DNA of 12,579 nucleotides from Methanobacterium sp. (GTDB lineage Archaea; Methanobacteriota; Methanobacteria; Methanobacteriales; Methanobacteriaceae): positions 1 to 12,579 of the forward strand of contig JAQVTJ010000042.1 in assembly GCA_028700095.1 (NCBI GenBank), read 5' to 3'. Positions 1-7,080 of the stretch are shown in pieces. A program made the position numbers and the translations under genes. The first letter of the stretch is position 1. Each line of letters starts with the position of its first letter. Under the pieces are notes generated by a model. That model was not told where the DNA came from. It did no database searches and saw only the letters and a list, made by a program, of their open reading frames with translations.

Positions 1-259
1 AGATTATGATATGCCACACGAGTTCCTACAATTGCATTAGCACCTTTATTTTCGGCTTTTTCTCGCATACTCTTTATTGCTAAATCTCTAGCATTTGGAA
101 GTTCTTCTTCATATTTGGAAGTTCTACCTCCAACAACATCTCGAACCCCTGAAACATATCTTTGTACATATTTGCACCTAGAAGGGAGTCACCTGTAACT
201 AAACCATAATATTCAATTATTTCCTTGCCTTCAATAGTTGGTGTGGTTAAAATCAGCAT
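1..259 (-). pseudogene. UPF0145 (YbjQ-like) protein, partial and frameshifted
   Basis: The minus-strand frame starts with MLILTTPTIEGKEIIEYYGL and continues to a GANMYKDMFQG segment, the characteristic N-terminus of UPF0145/YbjQ proteins, a small oligomeric family of about 105 residues without a settled function. After that the frame slips near 142-146. In the next frame the family continues with RDVVGGRTSKYEEELPNARD and then REKAENKGANAIVGTRVAY up to the window edge. Restoring one T in the coding strand (TTC to TTTC) joins the two parts into one conserved protein; without it the first frame meets TAG about 30 codons later. About 20 C-terminal residues lie outside the window. An AGGAGGT ribosome site at 267-273 supports the ATG at 259. 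The family call is recognition; whether the frameshift is biological or a sequence error cannot be told here. Confidence 0.85.
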
Positions 260-295
260 TTATCTGACCTCCTAATTAATTATATCTAATTTATT

Positions 296-308
296 GATTT
301 TATACTAT
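296..308 (-). promoter_or_regulatory. TATA box for the UPF0145 gene
   Basis: On the minus strand this reads ATAGTATAAAATC, an archaeal TATA-like box. It sits about 40 bases before the ATG at 259, which would place the transcript start near 276 and leave a short leader just holding the AGGAGGT site. The background is very A+T-rich, so this rests mainly on spacing. Confidence 0.4.
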
Positions 309-426
309 TTTAGTTTGGTATAAGCCCTTAATTTTTTATTTTATAAAGATATATTTCTATATATAATTTATACTAATAGAGCAAATGAAAGTAATAAACT
401 ATTATAAATATGATATTAGATATTTT

Positions 427-454
427 TTTAGTAAAAGTTTAAAAGTTTAGTAAA
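427..454 (+). repeat. paired TTTAGTAAA direct repeats upstream of the winged-helix gene
   Basis: TTTAGTAAA occurs at 427-435 and again at 446-454, offset by 19 bases (nearly two helical turns). Between them AAAAGTTT is repeated in tandem. The pair lies about 90-115 bases before the start codon of the winged-helix regulator at 541, so it is a candidate operator for autoregulation. This is inference; no known operator was recognised. Confidence 0.3.
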
Positions 455-540
455 TGAAGATATAGTTAATAATGATTTAATTTGGACTTAAATTTAGCAC
501 CTGATAATTTGAAAAGGATCATTTTAGGAGTTACCTCTAT

Positions 541-822
541 ATGAAGAAAGTGTTTTTATGGTGGTTAATCGCAGAAAGTAAAGGTGGGGAAAATCGCGGT
601 AGAATAATACTTGAACTTAATAAAAGACCATATAATGTTAATAAACTTGCAGAAAAACTTTCACTTGATTATAAAACTGTCAGACATCATATTAATGTTT
701 TAAATGAAAATAACTTGGTTAAATCTACTGGAGAGAAGTATGGTGCATTATATTTCTTATCAGATGAGATGGAAAAAAATTATAATGTCTTCCTTTCAAT
801 GTGGGGAGAATTTAAGGAATAA
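541..822 (+). CDS. winged helix-turn-helix (ArsR-like) transcriptional regulator
   Basis: A 93-residue protein that is almost entirely one winged-helix DNA-binding domain. Residues about 20-42 (RIILELNKRPYNVNKLAEKL) form the first helices. LDYKTVRHHINVLNENNLV at about 43-61 is the turn and recognition helix typical of ArsR/MarR-type archaeal regulators. KYGALYFLS at about 67-75 is the wing strand. No cysteine or histidine cluster suitable for metal sensing is present, so the signal it responds to is unknown. An AGGAG sequence about 10 bases before the ATG supports the start. The gene is followed after 43 bases by a small membrane protein in the same direction, probably co-transcribed; this suggests the membrane partner may be its sensor or target. 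Cytoplasmic. The fold is confident; the regulon is unknown. The frame is intact. Confidence 0.85.
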   Translation: MKKVFLWWLIAESKGGENRGRIILELNKRPYNVNKLAEKLSLDYKTVRHHINVLNENNLVKSTGEKYGALYFLSDEMEKNYNVFLSMWGEFKE

Positions 823-865
823 TAAATTAATTATATATTAATTGAAAGGATATGAAGGTGTAAAA

Positions 866-1195
866 ATGTTAGAATTTAATATATTGGGGTTACAGAATGT
901 TGTACCTAATTTGTTGATATTGGTTAAATATTCTCCTTTAATAACAAGTGTAGCTAATATCTGTCTTTTAATTGGAATGCTATATGTTTATATAGAAAGG
1001 TATATGAAGGTGAGATCTAAATTTACAACAACATTAGTTTTAGTTTCACTACTGTTTCTAGTTCAAAATATATTATTCTCTATTTATTATATATTCCCTC
1101 TTCCAGAAACTTATATTGATGCTATTTTACCTTTAGTATTTATAGGACTGGAGTTTGCAGCATTATCTTTGCTTTTAATGATAACACGTGAATAA
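866..1195 (+). CDS. small multi-spanning membrane protein, partner of the upstream regulator
   Basis: A 109-residue protein beginning MLEFNILGLQNVVPNLL. I chose ATG 866 over the in-frame TTG at 842 because AAGGTG at 855-860 is well spaced for 866, while nothing suitable precedes 842. It has three or four hydrophobic helices: about residues 10-22 (weak), 26-44, 53-75 and 82-105. Two charged stretches (YIERYMKVRSKF between helices, and the final TRE) suggest cytoplasmic loops. No catalytic motif is visible. Haloarchaea often have small membrane proteins of unknown function (DUF7521 type) beside ArsR-like regulators; this pair resembles that arrangement, but the resemblance is from memory and the family name is not secure. 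The likely job is sensing or modulating the regulator at the membrane. The frame is intact. Confidence 0.75.
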   Translation: MLEFNILGLQNVVPNLLILVKYSPLITSVANICLLIGMLYVYIERYMKVRSKFTTTLVLVSLLFLVQNILFSIYYIFPLPETYIDAILPLVFIGLEFAALSLLLMITRE

Positions 1196-1205
1196 TATTT
1201 AATAA

Positions 1206-1214
1206 TTTTTTTTT
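1206..1214 (+). terminator. T9 tract ending the regulator/membrane operon
   Basis: Nine consecutive T residues begin 11 bases after the stop codon at 1195. Archaeal RNA polymerase terminates on U-tracts without needing a hairpin, so this is a plausible operon end. Confidence 0.55.
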
Positions 1215-1368
1215 GTCTATTATTTGATTTATAAAATTTATATTTTCTTTTTATTTTTATTTAATATTTATTATAATCTTTCTAATTTGGGTGTAATTTG
1301 GAGGGGGAAAAGAGGGCAAAAACTGAGTAAATTTTGGAAAAAATATTTTTATGTGGTTAAACTTACAA

Positions 1369-1378
1369 TATAATATAG
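1369..1378 (+). promoter_or_regulatory. TATA box for the threefold-repeat membrane protein gene
   Basis: TATAATATAG lies about 105 bases before the ATG at 1478. A start of transcription 22-27 bases downstream would fall near 1396-1400, immediately before the hairpin at 1403-1453, so the hairpin would open the leader RNA. Confidence 0.4.
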
Positions 1379-1402
1379 TTAAAGAAATTAACAAAAAAAA
1401 AT

Positions 1403-1453
1403 ATTCAAAGGATTGATATTAAATTTTATTTCTAACTATTTAATCCTTTGAAT
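1403..1453 (+). promoter_or_regulatory. leader hairpin (perfect 12-bp inverted repeat)
   Basis: ATTCAAAGGATT at 1403-1414 is the exact reverse complement of AATCCTTTGAAT at 1442-1453, with a 27-base spacer that adds one G-U and one A-U pair. It ends 11 bases before the GGAGGT ribosome site (1465-1470) of the gene at 1478. There is no T-tract after it, so it is not an ordinary terminator. It could be an mRNA leader structure or a dyad operator. Confidence 0.55.
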
Positions 1454-1477
1454 TAAATTAAAATGGAGGTTAAATAA

Positions 1478-2333
1478 ATGGTAGATATAATAGAAATCAA
1501 ATCTATTAAACTGACACCTTTTACTAAGATGTCAGCGATAGTAAATGGAATTTTAGGATTCATTATTGCTGTAGTGTTTTCCATAGCAGTTGGAATAATA
1601 CAGCAGTGGAATAATACAGGACTTAGGATTTAATAGTATTGCAGGTTTAGGCTTGCCTCTAATAATATTCTTACCTATAGGTGCGTTTTTTATAACAATA
1701 TTAGTGGGGTTTTTCTCTGTATTAGTATATAATATATTAGTACCTAAATTAGGTGGTTTAAAATTAGAATTTGATGGTGATGTAGTTAAGAAGATCCCTG
1801 TAATTTCATTTGCTCTTATTATATCAGCTATAACTGCAATATGGGCATTTATTATGGGACTGGTTCTGGCTGCGGTAATTACACCTATGTATTCATTAAT
1901 TAGTACAATGCCAGATAATAATATAACATCTGCTGCCGGGGTTAATTTACCTAGTGGATCAGGATTTGAAGCAATATTTATAGTTGCTTTAATTATTGGA
2001 CTGCCTATATTAGTATTTGTATTTGGTTTTATTTACAGTGCTATAATTGCTATATTATACAACTATGTAGTTAGCAGGGTAGCTAAAATTAGTTTAAAAT
2101 TTGAAGCAATTAACAGGGACCTTAATGAATTAAAAAATATACCATTACTCCAAAATGCTCTTGTAATAGGACTTATGTCAGCCATAATAGGAATAATACA
2201 TAGTATTATATTCCAGAACTATACAGAATTTATATATAATTTTGTAATATACTTTGCAGTAGTAGCTTTAATGGCTTATATCTACAATTTCTTGGCACCT
2301 AAAATTGGTTCAATTAAAGTTAAACTAGAATAG
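1478..2333 (+). pseudogene. six-helix membrane protein with threefold internal repeat, frameshifted
   Basis: The ATG at 1478 has GGAGGT 7 bases upstream. The first frame reads MVDIIEIKSIKLTPFTKMSA through a transmembrane helix to VGIIQQWNNTGLRI and stops. The rest continues one frame over from about 1620 (GFNSIAGLGLPL) to the stop at 2333. A short tandem repeat at 1587-1619 adds 16 bases; removing them restores VGIIQDLGFNSIAGLGLP and a 279-residue protein. That protein has three similar units, each with an N-terminal strand-like segment, two helices, and a closing motif: YNILVPKLGGLKLEF, YNYVVSRVAKISLKFE and YNFLAPKIGSIKVKLE. About six membrane spans are expected. No catalytic residues stand out and I do not recognise a named function. 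It is probably an integral cytoplasmic-membrane protein with a threefold-duplicated fold. As the sequence stands, full-length protein would not be made. Confidence 0.75.
1587..1619 (+). repeat. frame-breaking tandem duplication (17 + 16 bases)
   Basis: CAGTTGGAATAATACAG at 1587-1603 is followed directly by CAGTGGAATAATACAG at 1604-1619. The copies differ only by one T. The net excess of 16 bases shifts the frame by one, exactly the offset between the two halves of the membrane protein gene. Confidence 0.9.
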
Positions 2334-2349
2334 ATTTAATTATTTCTTA

Positions 2350-2357
2350 TTTTTTTT
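2350..2357 (+). terminator. T8 tract after the membrane protein gene
   Basis: Eight T residues begin 17 bases after the stop at 2333, a suitable archaeal U-tract terminator. Confidence 0.5.
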
Positions 2358-2465
2358 AAAACTATGAAATATATGCAATTAATATATGTTTATCTTAAAA
2401 ATTATAAAATCCTTATTACCCCCCCCTCTCACAATATATAATTTTTTTGATAGATAATTTATAAA

Positions 2466-2498
2466 AATGGGATATATTTTATCCTGTTAAATCCCATT
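2466..2498. repeat. 8-bp inverted repeat in the convergent spacer
   Basis: AATGGGAT at 2466-2473 pairs exactly with ATCCCATT at 2491-2498 across 17 bases. No T-tract follows immediately, so its role is unclear. Confidence 0.45.
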
Positions 2499-2531
2499 AC
2501 ACATTTTTATATAGGTTTAATGGTATATAAT

Positions 2532-2569
2532 GAGAAGAATTTATGCCAGTTATATCCTTCTCTTTTTTT
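2532..2569 (+). terminator. hairpin plus T7, bacterial-style terminator shape
   Basis: GAGAAG at 2532-2537 pairs with CTTCTC at 2557-2562 and is followed at once by seven T residues (2563-2569). It lies about 200 bases after the membrane protein gene, so it may be a backup terminator or end a separate short transcript. Confidence 0.45.
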
Positions 2570-2777
2570 AGAAGTAGCCTCTTTAAAAACCATTACTTAT
2601 AGAATATTTTAAAAAGTTCCATATTTAAAAAAAATATTAATGATATAAAAGTCTACCTAAAAAGGTTAACAATAATTTATTACAACATACCAAAAATTAT
2701 AATTTTTTTATTCTTCTCGGTTTTTTTTAGAATATCCAACCTTTATCACACCCATAATAATTTCTTATATTCCTGTT

Positions 2778-2804
2778 AAACCATTTCATTAAAAAAAATG
2801 GTTT
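2778..2804 (-). terminator. hairpin and U8 tract at the end of the minus-strand gene
   Basis: AAACCATTT (2778-2786) and AAATGGTTT (2796-2804) form a 9-bp stem with a 9-base loop. On the minus strand eight T residues (2798-2791) start six bases past the stop codon and run from the stem into the loop. The U-tract alone could terminate transcription. Confidence 0.45.
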
Positions 2805-3748
2805 TAAATTATTATTATAGCACCATAAAGGAATAAACATCCTAATATAACAGTTATACTTCCAATCAATATTGTTATTTTACCCATATTATTTTTGGAA
2901 ATTCTATTTATAAAAATTACCCCTATTATGATTGCAATGATGAAGAATATGGTGTTTGTAATCACTAAAATACTCAAAGAATATATAAACATTATAATTA
3001 ACCATAAAATAGTGGTTATTACAATTCCTATATAAAATATAGGTTTTAATATTTTATTTGTCTTAGTAGTTGTTTGTCTGTTTTGTGTTGATTTTCTAGA
3101 TAGTAATGTCATTATAAATAGCATAATTAATGTTCCAAATGCTAATAAAAATCCTATAAAATTAAGGAATAGTAAAGTTACAGGTTTTCCAAAGAAATGT
3201 TCTTTTAAAATAGGTGCATTAACTATATCTTGGAGAATATCCTCTGCATTAAACATTTCATTATTTCCTATAATAAGTAAATATTTCCCATCATTGTTTC
3301 CATTAAAAACTTTAATCTTATATATTCCCGCAGAGACATTTTTACTAATTACAGGCCCATCTAAATAAAAATCTTTAAATTCCCCAATAAAAGGCTTCCA
3401 GGTTCCTGTGGTACCATTTAATGTGAAAAGTGGCTTTCCTGATAAATCTGTAACTTGTACAGATGGTAATGATCCACCTAATCCTTTACATGCAGGTACC
3501 GTAATGCCAAGACATAATTCAAATGATACATTGGAATTAATCTGGTAATAATCGGATTTACCATTGAGATTACCATAAAATGCTTGCATTAAATCGGGAT
3601 TTTCTATTATTATTGGATTGGTAGTTGTTGTATCTATTCCAACCACGACACGCGGTTGATGTGCTGTTGCATTACCAATAAAAAGTATTATAATAAATAA
3701 AAAAAGTATTAATTTTAGACCATAACCATTGATACTATTTGATTTCAT
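2804..3748 (-). CDS. membrane protein with secreted beta-sandwich-like domain
   Basis: An intact 314-residue protein. Residues about 10-29 are a signal peptide or anchor (LKLILFLFIIILFIGNATA). About 30-185 is an extracytoplasmic domain beginning HQPRVVVGID, with several NxS/T sites and strand-like segments such as YYQINSNVSFELCLGI and SAGIYKIKVFNGNNDGKYLLI; these resemble pre-peptidase/Ig-type beta-sandwich domains. About 193-217, 235-257, 261-282 and 291-313 are four transmembrane helices. Two cysteines (C79 and C87, in FELCLGITVPACKG) could form a disulfide outside the cell. No enzyme motif is visible; binding or surface sensing is inferred. GGTGAG at 3757-3762 sets the start at 3748, and a BRE/TATA pair lies upstream. 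It is transcribed alone, towards the gene ending at 2333. Confidence 0.75.
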   Translation of the reverse strand: MKSNSINGYGLKLILFLFIIILFIGNATAHQPRVVVGIDTTTTNPIIIENPDLMQAFYGNLNGKSDYYQINSNVSFELCLGITVPACKGLGGSLPSVQVTDLSGKPLFTLNGTTGTWKPFIGEFKDFYLDGPVISKNVSAGIYKIKVFNGNNDGKYLLIIGNNEMFNAEDILQDIVNAPILKEHFFGKPVTLLFLNFIGFLLAFGTLIMLFIMTLLSRKSTQNRQTTTKTNKILKPIFYIGIVITTILWLIIMFIYSLSILVITNTIFFIIAIIIGVIFINRISKNNMGKITILIGSITVILGCLFLYGAIIII

Positions 3749-3793
3749 ACGAATCTCTCACCATTATACAATCTTTTTAAATAATTAATCATA

Positions 3794-3808
3794 GCAAATA
3801 TATTTTCG
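3794..3808 (-). promoter_or_regulatory. BRE/TATA promoter for the secreted-domain membrane protein
   Basis: On the minus strand this reads CGAAAATATATTTGC: a CGAAA-type BRE directly followed by a TATA box. Transcription would start near 3775, giving a leader of about 27 bases that carries the GGTGAG ribosome site. It is the clearest archaeal promoter in the window. Confidence 0.6.
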
Positions 3809-4210
3809 ATATTTTTTTCTAAACAGGCGGCTTCTAGTTGTTTTATAATTAAATTATTACATAAACCATTAAAATAGATAAAAAGTTATTACTCCTCCAC
3901 TAAATTATATTATTTAATAGTAATTAACCTAAACCCATATATAATATTATTCATAAAAAATTTAATATTTAATGAGTAACAAAATATTAACAAGCCACTT
4001 ACACATAAAACAAAGATAATTTAAGCTTAAAATAAATATCTATCCCGTTTATAATATTTCCATACCCCTATTTAATAATATTTTAATAATTTTTATAGAA
4101 ATTCCACTAGGAATAAAAAGGTTTTAATTAAATTTCAAGGATAAATATGAATTTTAATAAATGTGGCTGATATTATAAAACAAAGGAAATATATTAGATG
4201 AAAATTTAAA

Positions 4211-4225
4211 ATTATATAAATAATC
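4211..4225 (+). promoter_or_regulatory. TATA box for the histidine kinase
   Basis: ATTATATAAATAATC lies about 50 bases before the ATG at 4270, predicting a transcript start near 4243 and a leader of about 27 bases that includes GGAAGG at 4261-4266. Confidence 0.5.
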
Positions 4226-4269
4226 TGTTTTAATCCAGAGGATATATTAATATAATTGATGGAAGGATA

Positions 4270-6332
4270 ATGATGAAAAATATGGAAAAAATTTGTGAAA
4301 GCAAAATCAATTTACAATATAAACAGATTTTCAATGCAACACCAGAATATTACATTATCATAACTCCTGATATTCCGAATTTTACTGTAACAGATGTAAC
4401 AGATGCTTATCTTGAAAAAACCAAAATTCAACGAAAAAATATTATAGGCCGTAGTATCTATGAACTAATCCCAAATAAACAGAATAATATAAGAAAAACA
4501 TCTAAATCATTTCAAAGAGTGCTTGCTAATAAAATTGCAGATGAAATGGGTATTATAAAACATCATATTCAAAGATCAAAAGAAGAAGATGATTTAGAAG
4601 AATGGAACTGGAATGCAATTAATTATCCTGTTTTAGATACGAAGGGTCAAGTTATATATATTATCCACAAAGTTGTTAGTGATAAAAATCCCATATCCAA
4701 AGAAAATAAATATCCCTCAATCAATCTATCACTCAACAGAGGAATACAAGAAATAAGTCGATTTGAAGAAGTTTTACGAGGATATGAAAAAAAATTTCGA
4801 CGATTATATGAATCAGGTTTATTTTATGAATCGGGATTGTTTGGTGTGATATACTGGAATATGGATAATAAAATTGTTGAAGCCAATGATAAATTCTTAG
4901 AAATGGTGGGTTATACACGAAACGACCTGAGAAACGGTAAATTAGATTGGTTTAAAATGACTCCTGCAGAGTATAGATATACAGATGAAAATTCCATTAA
5001 AGAGCTTAAAGCATATGGAGCTAATAAAAACCCCTTTGAAAAGTATATATACGCAAAGACGGTACATACATGCCAATAATAATTGCATGTGCCATGCTTG
5101 ATGAAGCATGTTTTAATGGAGTAGCTTTAATATTAGATATTACCGAACGAAAAGAAATGGAAAAAGCACTTAAAAAGAGTGAAGAAGAATACAAACATCT
5201 GGTCAACTATGCCCCCACAGCAATATATGAAATAGATTTTAAAGGTCCTAACTTTAAAAGTGTAAACCAAGCATTTTGTAAGTTATTAAGCTATACTAAA
5301 GAAGAATTATTTAAAATAAATCCATTTGATATTTTAGACAATGAAAGTAAACAAAAATTCCAAGAGAGAATTGAAAAAGGATTAACTGGTGAAAAAATAG
5401 ATGAAAACATAGAATATAAAATTATTGATAAAAATAGTATACTTGATGGTGCACTTGTAATAGGACATGATATCACAGAACGTATTAATGGAGAACATAT
5501 AAAACAACAACTTCTGGATAAGGAACAACAACTCACAGAAAAATTACAAGCATCAAATGAGAAATTAATATCCACCACCAAAAAACTTCAGCAAGCAAAT
5601 AACGAATTGGTTAGAGCACAAAATAGCCTTAAAGATATAATCAATAAATTAATGATCTCAAATAGAGAATTGGAACAATTTGCATATGTTGCATCACATG
5701 ATCTGCAGGAACCTCTACGAATGGTTTCAAGCTTTACACAGCTATTACAACGACGTTATAAAGATCAGTTAGATGGAAATGCTGATGATTATATTAATTT
5801 TATTGTTGACGGTGCTCAACGTATGAAAAAATTAATTGATGATTTATTAGCTTATTCTAGACTTAACACAACAGATCGTGTATATGAATTAATAGAAATG
5901 GATCTACTTTTAGAAGATGTTCTAATAAATTTAAAAGCAGCAATAAATGATACTAACGCTAATATTATCCATAAAAATCTACCCACAATACACGGTGATC
6001 CTATACAAATTAGCCAACTATTACAGAATATAATTGGAAATGCGATTAAATTTCATGGAAATAAACCTCCACAAATTAAAATATCTGCAAAACAGTTGAA
6101 GGAACATTGGTTATTCAGTGTAAATGATAATGGTATTGGTATTGAACCAAAACATCAAGAACAGATTTTTAATATATTTAAAAGACTTCATACAAGAGAA
6201 GAATATGATGGAACAGGTATAGGGCTATCAATCTGTAAAAGAATAATAGAAAGACATTGGGGAGAAATATGGCTTGAATCTGAAAAAGGAGAAGGTAAGA
6301 CATTTTACTTTACAATATCCCTAAAAAAATAA
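4270..6332 (+). pseudogene. multi-PAS sensor histidine kinase, frameshifted in PAS 2
   Basis: No membrane helices, so a cytoplasmic sensor kinase. Order: PAS 1 at about residues 17-140 (YKQIFNATPEYYIIITPDIP, then IIGRSIYELIP); PAS 2 from about 175 (GVIYWNMDNKIVEANDKFLE); PAS 3; a coiled-coil linker; HisKA with FAYVASHDLQEPLR (phospho-acceptor His codon at 5697-5699); and HATPase_c with N box NIIGNAIKF, G1 NDNGIGIEP and G2 GTGIGLSICKRI. All key kinase residues are present. The frame slips between 5037 and 5052: PFEK is followed by stop-bound residues, while the next frame gives YIRKDGTYMPIII, the normal PAS end. One missing base, or a two-base gain in the (TA)4 at 5044-5051, explains it; corrected length is about 687 residues. 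PAS 3 also seems about 15 residues short. ATG 5070 could in theory restart a kinase-only fragment, but it has no good ribosome site. No response regulator gene is adjacent, so its partner is unknown. Confidence 0.85.
4807..4842 (+). repeat. in-frame 18-bp tandem duplication in PAS 2
   Basis: Two 18-base units (4807-4824 and 4825-4842) encode YESGLF twice. They differ at three third-codon or silent positions, so the duplication is not very recent. PAS domains normally have one copy before GVIYWN. Confidence 0.8.
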
Positions 6333-6507
6333 TTCATATTAACCTATTTCCCATTATAACTATCTAGATTAAATTTTAACATGTATATTTATATTTTAAA
6401 TCCTATTTATGACAATATAGATAATTTATTTTTTAATTAGAAATTTAAACAAGGAATTTATTATATTATTAAATTAATGTTATCTGTCCTGAAATTTTTG
6501 AGATATT

Positions 6508-6684
6508 TTATTTTTGCTGATTTTTTTGGAATAAGTCTAAAGTTACTTGTACCTCATAATCTAATAACTCTTCAGTTTCACAATCTAATGTTTTAATATC
6601 TGGATCCATAAATTTTATAGCTTGAAGTGGATAGTTGGTCTGTTCTTTTGGACAATTTTTTTTATATCTTTTGAACGATTCCAT
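6508..6684 (-). CDS. 58-residue hypothetical protein
   Basis: Starts MESFKRYKKNCPKEQTNYPL and ends VTLDLFQKNQQK. The ATG at 6684 is preceded by GGTGAT (6693-6688), the ribosome site type used by other genes here. A TATA-like ATATATTATATA at 6722-6711 lies just upstream, implying a very short leader. The protein is soluble, basic at the N-terminus and acidic in the middle (DPDIKTLDCETEELLDYE), with two cysteines (C11 and C35) too far apart for a simple zinc knuckle. I do not recognise a family. It stands alone between the kinase and the transporter operon. Support comes from the ribosome site, promoter spacing and natural composition, not from homology. Confidence 0.6.
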   Translation of the reverse strand: MESFKRYKKNCPKEQTNYPLQAIKFMDPDIKTLDCETEELLDYEVQVTLDLFQKNQQK

Positions 6685-7080
6685 TTTATCACCTAATTAA
6701 ATTTTAGACATATATAATATATCATAATAATCCTAGAGCATTTGAAAAGTAAGGATATGGATATAAAAAAATATATTCCAGAGATTTCTTTTTAGATAAT
6801 TAAATAAAAAAAAATTTATTTTTAAATATTTATACATTATTTATGATATAACTTAAAAATAGTATTCTTATTAAAAGAAAAATAATTAGCCCCTATTTAA
6901 TCTAAAACTTAAAGATTATGGATAATACCCTTTTTTTATGGGGAACAAATATAAGTTACAATAACAGTGTAATAAAGTTTTATAGTGCCCTCCAAAAAAA
7001 AGGGTTTAATATAAATTTTTATCTAGATTTTTAAGTGGATATAAATCCATGACCTTGTATTTTAATATTATTTTAGGTTT
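6685..7080. other. intergenic region with operon terminator
   Basis: About 400 A+T-rich bases with no gene seen. It contains the small gene's TATA box near 6711-6722. On the minus strand it has a U8 tract (7001-6994), flanked by CCC and GGG triplets, about 80 bases past the end of the transporter ATPase gene; this is a plausible terminator for that operon. I see no RNA gene. Confidence 0.5.

Larger units (their letters stand above)
2334..2803. other. intergenic region between convergent genes
   Basis: No gene of credible length or with a ribosome site was found. The stretch separates two converging genes and holds three hairpin-capable repeats (2466-2498, 2532-2562 and 2778-2804), several T-tracts, and an unusual run of eight C residues at 2419-2426. 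It reads as a terminator-rich spacer. Confidence 0.6.
3749..4269. other. divergent intergenic region
   Basis: This 521-base spacer separates the minus-strand membrane protein from the plus-strand histidine kinase. It holds the promoters of both and a GGAGGAG-like ribosome site on the minus strand (3892-3898) with no start codon at the right distance. I see no RNA gene or other credible coding region in it. Confidence 0.55.

Noticed and set aside
842..865. TTG at 842 as start of the small membrane protein.
   Set aside because: No ribosome site precedes it, while AAGGTG is properly spaced for ATG 866; the AAGGTG would be inside the longer frame.
1300..1316. G-rich tract GGAGGGGGAAAAGAGGG as a ribosome site or G-quadruplex.
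   Set aside because: No start codon lies at a suitable distance and there are too few G-runs for a quadruplex; the only nearby frame is 21 codons.
3745..3885. Minus-strand open stretch of 46 codons (including IIKQLEAACLEKNIENIF) overlapping the start of the secreted-domain gene by ATGA, preceded by GGAGGAG.
   Set aside because: It has no usable start codon near the ribosome-like site, and the best archaeal promoter in the window lies inside it, serving the next gene. It could be a gene remnant but cannot be supported.
5291..5581. 96-codon minus-strand open frame inside the histidine kinase.
   Set aside because: Serine- and isoleucine-rich antisense shadow of PAS 3 and the linker.
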